64,000 nt of DNA from Dictyophora rubrovolvata (taxonomy: Eukaryota > Basidiomycota > Agaricomycetes > Phallales > Phallaceae). Position numbers and translations under genes: made by a program. This document shows, in pieces, positions 1 through 9,258 of this stretch; positions within the stretch are counted from its first letter, which is position 1, and each line of letters opens with the position of its first letter. The notes under the pieces were generated by a model. The model ran no database searches. It had not been told where the DNA came from and saw only the letters and a list, made by a program, of their open reading frames with translations. The stretch covers positions 1,612,001 to 1,676,000 of the forward strand of contig CP114125.1 in NCBI GenBank assembly GCA_029959195.1, written 5' to 3'.

Positions 1-1337
1 AGCAATAGGCAATAATAATGATGGTTAGTTTCTAAACACAGAGTAAGGTAACTGTAGCTTACTCAACGTAAACAAATTAAAGATCGTATAAGTTTACTGT
101 TTGGCTGCATTGTCCAGTTTATCGTTCAAGTTCTGCGGCCAAAGTCAAGACCGAAAGTGGTCGCGGTGTCACACATCCTGTCACGGTTTAACTTTGTCCA
201 AAAGCCTTCGCCCATATCAAGTACATATTAACGGGGAGAATATTCCGAAAGCTAAAGGACCAAGCTCACCTATTCGCTGTCAATATATAGCCACGAAGGA
301 AAACGGATTGGCTTTCATATGATGACTCTTCGCAAACTTGCTTGTGTCATTCTCGCACTACAACCACGACAATTACATCCCGACGACATCTACACTCTCA
401 GCGGAAAAACATGTGCTTCTTATCTCTCGCATTGATATTTCGCGGCCCCCTAACTACATTTCACGAAGATTGGATGCATGGATGACATGCGCGCACAATG
501 CTAGCATTCCCGCTGTCGCTCTTGTTGAAGCGTAACAAAGACTTGCAGGGTTCTAGATCGAATGAACGAGGCTGTTTAAGGTACTGTTTGTTTATATGTT
601 ATCCGGGACTCACAAATGTGCGTCGACCTTACCATATTCTGATGTTCCATAAGCTGACGTTTATCTTTAGTTTGACACTCGAGGTGATCCAAATGTCTAA
701 GAAGCTGGTGAATTTAGCCTCGCAAATGAGCAATCAATCTCGATGGGTGCCGAAAATAACGACAATAACTCGGCCAGCACCAACACCGGCAGCAAACTTA
801 TCAAACCTTCTTTGACATTCTTCGCAAGCTTCGTCTTCCAATCTCATTATGAACCCAAATACTAGTGTGGTCCGTATTCGTTTGCCAACTAAAGCCGCAG
901 GCAACTCATTCTCATAACCTCCTCACTTTCCTCATCCTTCACAAATCCGGCCGTACTAGGAATTAGATTAATCACCCCACGCATCCTCATCCGCCTCCAC
1001 CTCCCCGAACCTAAACTCTTACTCACGGTGGCGCCACTTATGATTCTTCAATTCAGATGAGGAACTTATTTGAGTTTGGCAGTCAGTGGGAAATATTTGG
1101 ATTGTGACTCGCAAATCATTCGCTGACGCTTCTTCAACGCCTTTCTCAAAAGTATTTTATACCGATATCTTTCGAAAACTGTGAGACTCGAAATCAATCT
1201 CCACTGCTTTCTTTCTCTGCTCAGTCTCTGGTAAGTTCTTGATTGCATTGAGCTTTCACTTTTGCCCTTTTTTGTAAATCTTAACTTCCACATTCCCCTA
1301 CAACAGCACGGTGCATATACTCTCCATTCCATCTCTC
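1..1337. other. Gene-poor left edge with dispersed-repeat fragments
   Basis: No convincing gene is visible before the small secreted protein at 1338. Bases about 50-150 resemble about 14,470-14,590 in the left arm of the inverted duplication and its mirror near 27,560-27,680. Bases about 245-325 resemble about 19,000-19,075. The segment therefore looks like a short mosaic derivative of the repeat island further right. Short open frames at 338-535 and 498-815 have no recognisable domain. A GT-AG intron fits at 1231-1306, which would lie in the 5' UTR of the next gene. Confidence 0.5.
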
Positions 1338-1715
1338 ATGGGCAGTAAACTCTTCACCGCTGCAACCCTCGCAGCTGCAAGCTTCCTGAATATCACATTC
1401 TACGAATCCATTACATGCGACCCATCGAACAGCCCATCCACCTTCACGTTTACATTGAACCCCATTCCTTCCGGGACTAGATGCATTAGCTGGGCCGCTG
1501 ATGACTCAAGCCTCTCTTTCAAGTCTTTTTCATTTGTGTTGGAAGGCTGCCCGTATTTCATCATTTACGAAACTGAAAACTGCGGTCAATCTACAATTAT
1601 GGGGGAATACGCGTCTACTATTCTTTTGGATAAAGAAATTGAAAATGAGAGGTTAGAGCCCATCTGTCAGAAAGTTCAGGGAATATATCGTTCTTTCAGA
1701 ACTGTATGCCCTTAG
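1338..1715 (+). CDS. Small cysteine-containing protein, probably secreted
   Basis: Single-exon reading frame of 125 residues. The N-terminus is short and alanine/leucine-rich (roughly residues 4-17) and could act as a signal peptide, though it is weak. Six cysteines (the first near residue 27, the last next to the C-terminus) would suit disulphide bonds outside the cell. The ATG at 1338 was chosen because the codon opening the frame upstream is GTG; a canonical donor at 1231 and acceptor at 1306 suggest an intron in the leader. I do not recognise a family. It could be a non-functional open frame, but length, cysteine spacing and upstream splice signals favour a real small secreted protein. 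Confidence 0.45.
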   Translation: MGSKLFTAATLAAASFLNITFYESITCDPSNSPSTFTFTLNPIPSGTRCISWAADDSSLSFKSFSFVLEGCPYFIIYETENCGQSTIMGEYASTILLDKEIENERLEPICQKVQGIYRSFRTVCP

Positions 1716-3010
1716 TGTTCAGGAGATTGATGATAATATGACGGATTGGATGCCCCTGTATCTCTGACTCTTTCTTGAAACATTTGTGCATATCATAATG
1801 AATGTGGCACGAAATCGTAATATATATGCAATGTCGTTTCGATGTTTGTTTTTTCACGAAGTGTTTCTAATGATGTCTGGCTGTCAGCACAAAGCACTTA
1901 CTTTCTTTATTGGAGAATGATTTTGTTATAGTCTTATTGGTCGACCAAGCAACATAGGCTGGACTTATTTAAAATTCTTCATGCTTCGAATCGGCTGCGT
2001 CCGGCAGGGCAAAAATTCAAATACCGCTAACGAAGTTAGACCAAGCTGGTTGTGCGGACCTCAGTTTGCCACGAACCAAATTTCTCACCAATGGCCCAGT
2101 TTAAAGGGCAAAATTCACATAAAAGGATGCTTACGCTATCAACTTTGAACACAGTGCGCCGCATATTCGATAGCACCGGAATAAATGACAAGAGTTCATA
2201 TGATAGCTTCTCGGCAAGTGCTAGTGAGGTTTCATGAAATTCATACTTTCATTCCGCCAATGCAATTGCGAGCGTGTTGAACAGATTTAATCAAGTATCG
2301 GTTTCTTCTATTCTATATGTATGGATGTGTTGCCTCTATGGAAAACTGTAATTCAAATGAACATCCACTTGTCGATTTGCTCACGGCGACCCAGCTCATA
2401 ATCAATTATTCATCGACATCACACCACGTGGCATACTCTCATTTAAACCATAACTCAAACTCAAAGGCTGCTTATTGCACCATCCTCGCCATACGTTATC
2501 CTCTCTTGGCCACGACACGTGATCGTAGTGCCATATGTGGAACCATATTGATTCACCGCACATGTGAGCAGTGGCTAAATCCAGTCACTAGCGCACTGGC
2601 TGATCTGATCCAGACTGTGTGGTGCTGGCAAAACCAAAAGCCTCGAAATTCACCACTTGGAGCAGTAACTGGTGACCATGGGACCCTGCCAGCTTCGAGT
2701 CATTTCCCCATCGTTGACTAAAACTTCTCGCTCACCCTCACCTGATCCACTTCTTATATATCGCCACCACGTAAAGGTGCAAATTCGTCCCTAGTTCCCT
2801 CGTCGTCACCAAAAAAAAACTTATGGAACATTTATTTAGTAGCGTGGATCCTTTTTTTAGTACATACAGTGGCAGCGGACAAAACTATGCCGGCGGCATC
2901 GTGCGCATTTCAATGCGTTCAATGATGAATTCAATCGTTTCGCTTACATTCGGATAGAAGAAGCAGAAGAAGGCCGGTTCCATTTGCGCCTTTTTGACCA
3001 GAACATTGCC
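1716..3010. other. Intergenic, no supported gene
   Basis: An open frame at 2317-2721 (134 codons) and one at 2052-2237 show no domain, no biased composition and no splice structure that extends them, so I do not call them genes. The stretch ends in the core promoter of the GH79 gene. Confidence 0.4.
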
Positions 3011-3020
3011 TATATATAAA
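3011..3020 (+). promoter_or_regulatory. TATA box of the GH79 gene
   Basis: TATATATAAA lies 66 nt upstream of the chosen ATG at 3086. This spacing suits a transcription start around 3040-3050 and argues for the ATG at 3086 over an in-frame TTG at 3047. Confidence 0.55.
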
Positions 3021-3085
3021 AGGGGCTCTCCATTTTCAATGAATGTTTGCCAAGTCTGGTTGTCTTTACCCCAACAGCAGCAGCC

Positions 3086-5091
3086 ATGCGTTGTCGTTCC
3101 GCTGTTCTCTCGTTTTGCCTTCTCGCTTTGACCGGTTTCGTCTCAGCAGACAACGTCACCGTCAGCTTGTCCCAGAACGTTCCTTCAGATGCTCAATCTC
3201 TCACCTCCACTCATTTATCATTCTCCATCGAACAAGATCGTTGGCCAGGTACGTGCTTCATTAACCAGCCATTATTCCTGTTCAACGTTGTGCAGATTGG
3301 GTCGGAACAACACAACGCAATGACTTCACGTTCAATGCTCTCACCAACTTGGAAGCTTTAACCGGCTCTCCTCCCAAAATTCGCGTCGGTGCCAATTCAG
3401 AAGACCACACGACATGGTCTCCAACCGTGACAGTCAGTCTCATACTTCCATTCTCTCATATCCGCCCGAAAGCACCCGCCACCTAATCTAATCCGAACTC
3501 ATAATTCATAGATCAACGAAGATGAGTTCCCAACTCCAAATTCAGTCACGCCATATCCAGAGGCTACCAAAATCACCGTTGGAGATGAATATTATACGCT
3601 CGTCAAGTACCTCCCACGTGGGACTCAGATGACGTGGGGCGTGAATCTCGGTGCCAATAATGCCACGAATGCAGTCAACATGGCTAAATCCATCATGAGG
3701 GCGTTCGAGAATCCAGAAGTCAAGCAGTCCGGAGTCGAGTTGGACCTGATCGAAGTCGGTTCGTTTTTTTTCCTCTCATGCCACGTCTTTTCTCTCGTAA
3801 TATCTGGGTTTTAAAAATATGAAATAATAATAGGTAATGAAGCTGACTTGTACGGAAACAATGGTCTCCGAGACCCCTCGAACTGGACTGAAGCGGATTA
3901 CGTTACCGAGTAAGCATTACGGTCTTCCGTCCCTGACCTGATTCTAAAACCATTCGTCTCTGCACGTAGCTGGTCTGGCATCGCGGGTGCAGTAGTTGAA
4001 GCGACAGGTATCAAAGGCGGCAATGGTGTCGGTATCCAAGGTTGTGCCTTCGCCGGTCAAGGATTTACACCAACTGGAGTATTCAACCTTGGAATTCTTA
4101 ACACAACAGCCGGAAAAGCTATCAAACAGTGCGTTTGTTTTTTTCCCGTCCCCACTCCAGAAGAACTGTAGTCTGAGTACATTTAACAGAATCAGCCAAC
4201 ACCGCTACTCCGGAGCCTTCTGTTCCGGCGGAGACTTCGCCCTAACTTCCTTCATGAGTAAAGCTGCCGTACGAAGCAATCTTACCGTCTTTGCATCGGA
4301 TGTGCAAGTTGTTATTGATACCGGTTTCCCATACGTTCTTGGCGAAACGAACAGTATAGCTTGTCATGGCGCACCCGGTGTGAGCAATACCGCCGGTGCC
4401 GCACTCTGGGTCATCGACTACACTCTTCAAGCAGCTGTTCAAAGGATGGTTGAAACATTCTTCCACGAAGGTTCGTGTTTCTTTCATCATTCTCGTGAAT
4501 AATAATGTTATTAAAAGAGTCTATCAAACAGGTATCGGATTCAAATACAACTTCGTACGTCCCACCAACTCCACACAGAATAACTACTAACCAAAACCCC
4601 AAACTAAGATCCAACCAATATCGCTCAACCGCTCAACTGTTGACGGATCACCTCTAAACCCGCCTCAACCAGCCTTAATCCAACCCGCATACTACGCCGC
4701 AATCCTAGTCGGCCACGCAATCGGCTCAACAAACACCGCTCAAATCATCGAACTCGATCTCTCAACCGAACCTAACATATCCGGCTATGCAATATACGAA
4801 CACGGTTCTCTCAAACGCGCCGTATTCATCAACCTCAACGCCTGGCTTACTTCGTCCACGGGTACACGACCGAGCGTGCATATCTCTCTATCCGGTTTAA
4901 GCGGATATGAAAAAGCGACTGTTAGCAGGCTTGCTATCAATCATGCGGATGATATTTCGAATTTGACGTTCGCTGGTCAGTCGTATGAGACTTCTAACGC
5001 GCTTGTTAGTGGGAAGAGTGTTGTTCAGACTATTCAGTTGGAGCAAGGTGTCGATATTAGTTCGACAGAGGCTATTTTGGTTGCATTTTGA
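3086..5091 (+). CDS. Secreted glycoside hydrolase family 79 (beta-glucuronidase-like)
   Basis: Eight exons keep phase throughout: 3086-3248, 3296-3432, 3512-3758, 3834-3909, 3970-4128, 4190-4470, 4532-4554 and 4609-5091, giving 522 residues. Residues 1-21 form a clear signal peptide ending in VSA. The next part reads as the GH79 retaining-glycosidase barrel: the acid/base glutamate is expected in EVGNEADLY (about E185) and the nucleophile in VLGETNS (about E313). The last ~160 residues form the beta-rich GH79 C-terminal domain. Family members cleave glucuronic acid from proteoglycan or plant arabinogalactan side chains outside the cell; the exact substrate here is inference. The gene looks intact. 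Exon 7 is only 23 nt. A TATA box lies 66 nt upstream. Confidence 0.88.
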
Positions 5092-5270
5092 ATGAATGAA
5101 GGAATAATGTGGTTTCTTTTCCTGGAATACTTGCGTTCTGCACAAGGATAACAAACCCTTTCTAAAGTAGATTATGTCAAAAGGAGTAATACATGATCGT
5201 GTCTGAAAACGAAATGAAAACAAGTGGTGCATACTTGGAGAGAAAAAAAGGTAGTCCCAAAAAGGAAACG

Positions 5271-6992
5271 TCATGAATCATCCCCAGTTCTAGCTAAAAA
5301 CGCGCCACTACTCGCCGTCGCCGAAGAATTCCGTCTCCCACTAAATCCAACACTCGGAAAACCATTACTTCCTCCTTCAAGTGTAGCAGTACTTAAACCG
5401 GGACTGGGCAGCCCTTTTGAAAGATCGGACGCAGGCGATCTGAATGGGCTCGGAAGAGGAGACCCCGTGAATTCACCATCGTCCTCCGGTACACCCTCAA
5501 ATGCCGGACTGTGTTGAGGAGGACGCAAGTGATTGTGATTGTGATTGTGGTTGTGGTTGTGGTGATCCGAAGGTTGAACTATTCTGAGATCTGAGGTAGG
5601 TAAAGAATCAGGCGATCGAGGTTGTGAGGAAGACATTGTGGTAGTGGTAGTCGAAGAAGAAGTGCCAGATGTTGAACCGGCTGTTGTGCTTCGACGAGAT
5701 CTGCGCGGTTTTCTCGAGCTCGAGCTCAGACTCGGACTCGTTTGTTGGTCGGTGCCATCCAGTCCGGATGTAGTACTCCTTCTAGTCCTTTTAGATGGCT
5801 TGTCAATACTGGCAGAAACCAGATCTGAAGGAGAAAGAGGATGTTGACGCGGGTCATGTAGTAAAGACGGTGATCGCAGGCCATGAAGCTGGGACTGGGA
5901 CTCTCGAATTCGAGCACTTTCCATTCCTTCAGATCTTGACATAGACACTGAAGTATGCGATCTACTTCCAGATCCCGAATCTGATCGGGAAGCTACCGAG
6001 TTACGACGGATATACGCCACAGCATCAAAATCGGCGTTGTTATCCGCCTCATCCTCCTCCACATCATTACGCGATGATACCCGCACGAATGCATCTCCTG
6101 TCGTTCGAGAAGGACTGTTAAGTGTGACGTTGTTTAAATGATAAGGTTGTTTTGCTTCTTGAAATGCTCCGAATTCTTCTTGCAAAGGTAACCCAGAAGA
6201 AGATGAAGGCGAAGACGACGACAGAGTTCCGGTTGCCACGCTGTTCAAAACTGCATGGGAAGAAGAAGCATCATCTCCATCCCCACCACTTCCTTGAAAT
6301 CCTTGAAATTCGACACTTTGTTCGGCGTTAAGTAACGCAGAAGACAACTTTCGTTGTCTTCTTTTTTCTTTGCGTGCAGCTTTTCTGGCAGTGGCGGCGG
6401 CTGAAGCTTCCTCGTCTTGAGTTTGTGAAGGCTGCGCGACCTCTACCCGACTTTGACTCTGACTCTGACTCGGACGCCTGGTACGACCAGCAGACAACCG
6501 AGCAATAGTATCATCCTCAACCGGCATAGGATCAGAATCCAGAGTTGAAGAAGAAAGCCTTGATATCCTTCTCCGTTCACTATCATCATTATCTCCATCA
6601 TCATCATCCCCATCATCTCCGTCGTCCGAATACCCCTCAGCAGTCTGACCAACAGCAGGCTTCCCAAACAAATCATATCCAAACAACCGAATAGTGCCTT
6701 TACTATTATGTTTCCTCCTCCTTCTCCGCTGTTTCTGCCTCTTGAAATCTTTCCGCCTAGGATTCCCAACATTTGAGTGTAGAGATACAGCATCAGTATC
6801 CATTTCGCCGTCGCTATGCTCTGCATTCCGGAGCAGGCTTTCGAGTTCATCTCGATCGCGGTTCGCATTCCCTTGATTATTATTGTTGTTGTTGTTGTCA
6901 TTATCTTCGGTGCTTTGTTGGTATTGAGGAAAACATGCGAAGCAAGTTGCAAATGCTGCGCGAGCGGTGTCGCCCCAGCTGAACGTTGCCAT
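5271..6992 (-). CDS. Long low-complexity serine-rich protein of unknown function
   Basis: Uninterrupted frame of 573 codons on the minus strand. I take the ATG at 6992 because the codon opening the frame at 7019 is TTG. The N-terminus has a short conserved-looking block with two cysteines (FATCFACFPQY), which might be lipidated, followed by an asparagine run and acidic serine-rich sequence. A strongly basic block (KRQKQRRRRRK) looks like a nuclear localisation signal and is followed by GTIRLFGYDLFGKP. The remainder is serine/proline/arginine-rich with a His-Asn repeat near residue 490 encoded by a hexanucleotide repeat at about 5527-5565. No catalytic domain is visible. The ordered islands suggest a conserved protein with long disordered linkers. 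A small 3' exon cannot be excluded. Confidence 0.6.
   Translation of the reverse strand: MATFSWGDTARAAFATCFACFPQYQQSTEDNDNNNNNNNQGNANRDRDELESLLRNAEHSDGEMDTDAVSLHSNVGNPRRKDFKRQKQRRRRRKHNSKGTIRLFGYDLFGKPAVGQTAEGYSDDGDDGDDDDGDNDDSERRRISRLSSSTLDSDPMPVEDDTIARLSAGRTRRPSQSQSQSRVEVAQPSQTQDEEASAAATARKAARKEKRRQRKLSSALLNAEQSVEFQGFQGSGGDGDDASSSHAVLNSVATGTLSSSSPSSSSGLPLQEEFGAFQEAKQPYHLNNVTLNSPSRTTGDAFVRVSSRNDVEEDEADNNADFDAVAYIRRNSVASRSDSGSGSRSHTSVSMSRSEGMESARIRESQSQLHGLRSPSLLHDPRQHPLSPSDLVSASIDKPSKRTRRSTTSGLDGTDQQTSPSLSSSSRKPRRSRRSTTAGSTSGTSSSTTTTTMSSSQPRSPDSLPTSDLRIVQPSDHHNHNHNHNHNHLRPPQHSPAFEGVPEDDGEFTGSPLPSPFRSPASDLSKGLPSPGLSTATLEGGSNGFPSVGFSGRRNSSATASSGAFLARTGDDS
5527..5565 (-). repeat. Hexanucleotide repeat inside the coding region
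   Basis: A degenerate GATTGT / GGTTGT repeat on the plus strand is translated on the minus strand as alternating histidine and asparagine. The period of six keeps frame, so copy-number change would alter length without a frameshift. Confidence 0.7.
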
Positions 6993-8093
6993 GAGTGAGG
7001 GGGTATACGGAAAGTTCAAAGGAAAGAGATTGAGAAACGATATCGGACACGTACAAAGTTGAGAGGAGAGGAGCGAGTGAGGAACACGTGATTCTCACGC
7101 GGCGCAATCCTGTGCCGATGTTGCCTGACCCCAGCCTCATATGACGATCAAAGTAATTGAAAAACAGAGGCGGTTCTGAATATCATTTGGTCATTTCAAA
7201 AGGTTTGCGCCGACTTTAACAAACTTCCATTATGGAGCCGGAGCATTTAAAAAAAAGGAGGATATGATATAATAGTAAATACGCATGCATGAAATCAGGC
7301 CAATCAGGATCAGTCAGGTTAGAGGCCTAGGTAGACAATCTTCCTGTATACTAATAGTCGTTTAGAGGGATCCACCGACCTGCCATACTCACCTCCATGA
7401 GGATCTGTTCTTCGCATTCCGTATCGGTGTCATGGCGGTTACAGTCAGTTGTGTTTTGTTCCGTTGCGATTAAATCTCCACAGAACTTCAGCGACGATGA
7501 CTGCTTGCCACTTGGAGCATCGCGGATGCCGGTGTGGGTAGAGTTTAGTGTGTCAAATTCAGTGAAGGATGTACATACATTGGAGGAAGTGCGGTGATCG
7601 TTCGGCAGTGAATATGGAAGGCGAGTTGGCAACCTTTTTTACACGATAATAATTGTCATTTAGATTCATATATCTTATGACCATTATTTATCGAAATCTT
7701 GCACATTTATCGGTGGAGTTAAAAGGCTCATGAGTTACAAAACTCAGTGGAGGGGTGTCTGCTTTATACCAGATAGCATCACTGCCAATGGAGCGTGCTT
7801 CATATTCTACAAACAACGCACAAATACCACCTCTCGACAGACAAGAGAAGAGTCTTTATTAATCTGTATACATTCCGTGTATGAAATTATTGACATAATT
7901 TTCCTCGTATGAAGTGATCTCACCCACATAAAATCCGCTTCAGAATATATATAAAAACGTCATCAGCCCCTGGTACCACTGCTTTCAAGGTTCCACTGCA
8001 ACCACATGCACGACCGCCAAAACACTTAATCGTTCAACCGACAAGCACAAGAAGACAGACACTCGACTTACTTACGGATCTAAATAGCCAAAG
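6993..8093. other. Intergenic; promoter region and weak TATA
   Basis: Overlapping open frames on both strands at about 7351-7632 have no recognisable domain and are probably chance. TATATAAAAA at 7947-7956 could drive the very short frame beginning at 8094. Confidence 0.35.
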
Positions 8094-8249
8094 ATGTGTC
8101 ACGAGGTCGAAAAGGCGTATATGCAATGCAAGATTCAGATAGACCCACCGCATACGTATAACGTACAGCAAGGACGACCAATGGTGCCTGCGTACAACAA
8201 TCACTATCATTATCCTAAGCTGAACGAGTGGTGGCTACCAACCTGGTAG
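8094..8249 (+). CDS. Possible very short gene (51 codons) or first exon
   Basis: A 51-residue frame starts at 8094, about 140 nt after a TATA-like run, in a leader of the kind seen before real fungal ORFs. It is rich in tyrosine, histidine and proline and ends PKLNEWWLPTW. A good donor overlaps the stop (GTAGGT from 8246) and a good acceptor ends at 8299. Splicing there would replace the stop and add about 24 residues, mostly proline/arginine. I do not recognise the product. It may be a spurious frame; the TATA box and clean splice signals are the only support. Confidence 0.28.
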   Translation: MCHEVEKAYMQCKIQIDPPHTYNVQQGRPMVPAYNNHYHYPKLNEWWLPTW

Positions 8250-8395
8250 GTGATGATATCAAAGAACAATTTGCGAGTCACTGATGCTACCTTCTGCAGT
8301 TGCCACTTTCAGCTGGTGCTGCTTTCGTTTCCTCGTCCTCGTCCTCTCCCCCCGCCGTCGCCCATATTGCATTGAACCCCCTCATTGCGTTCATC

Positions 8396-8510
8396 CCCCC
8401 GTCCCCGTTCCCGTTCCCATTGCCATTCCCGTTGCCATTGCCACTGCCATTACCAATGCCATTCCCGTTGCCCCTTGGTCCCCCCCGTTCCCGTTGCCAT
8501 CATTATCTCG
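8396..8510 (+). repeat. Degenerate C/T-rich hexanucleotide repeat
   Basis: About 110 bases repeat variants of CCGTTC, CCATTG and CCGTTG with a six-base period. One frame reads as alternating proline with phenylalanine or leucine. It behaves like a decayed minisatellite and explains the open frames seen here. Confidence 0.7.
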
Positions 8511-8520
8511 ATCGCACAAG

Positions 8521-9258
8521 ATAAGCGCTCAAACGTAGCTAATCGGCTGATCAAGTGACTCTTTTGATGGTGTAGTTCGTGCGTGGGTTCGAGTCCCGGC
8601 CATAACATTTTCATTCTAAGTAAAGCAGATGTCCTAGTTTCGTGCTATTCTTTCAATTATAGTAGTCCCCACAAATAAACATGCTTAAAATTCTTCAAAC
8701 TGACTCAATAACATATTATCTATATTATTTTTCATGAAATAAAATGTTTTTACCAAGATGGGTGGTATTCAGGGTCTAATAGCTAGGGGAGCTTTAGCGC
8801 GGCCGGGTCCTAACGAGCGACCATGAACTCGGAAGTAGGGGCTGTAAGCCTTAAGGCTACCTTTCAAATTTTTTTGAACTCCGGAACTTTTAAAGTTGCG
8901 TTGTAGTGATAATACTAACCGTTGGTCCGTTTTAGTCCCAGCAAAATCACGCAGCTGACTAAGCGATGTATAGATTTCTAAGGTCCTTCGATGGTAGTAA
9001 TACACTAAGTTACCTCTCTCTTAGTCGTCCACCCGACTACTTAAATGCATTCTCCTCTTGGTTGTTTAAGTTATACATGGTTTCAATTCCATAAACACAA
9101 TGCCGGCTTTGAAGGTTAGATTCATTGTTCACTGCCATATAGCCTCAACCAAAAAAATAAAAACAAATACCAACGGTGGCGCCAAAGTCACAACAGGCCG
9201 CTTTCGCGTGACGCTCAGGCTGACATACAACCCCTCTACCACAAACCCCTAGCTACCA
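8521..9258. other. Intergenic, no supported gene
   Basis: Contains a tRNA-like B-box (GGTTCGAGTCC near 8584) without a complete tRNA fold, and a minus-strand 78-codon frame at 8769-9005 with no domain. The last ~100 bases should contain the exo70 promoter; no clear TATA box is seen. Confidence 0.35.

Noticed and set aside
2317-2721. 134-codon frame upstream of GH79
   Set aside because: No domain, no signal peptide and no splice extension; ordinary composition.
8521-8612. tRNA gene suggested by a perfect B-box (GGTTCGAGTCC)
   Set aside because: The T stem is only four of five pairs, the acceptor stem has no 5' partner at the right distance, and the second A-box-like match is too close. At most a tRNA-derived relic.
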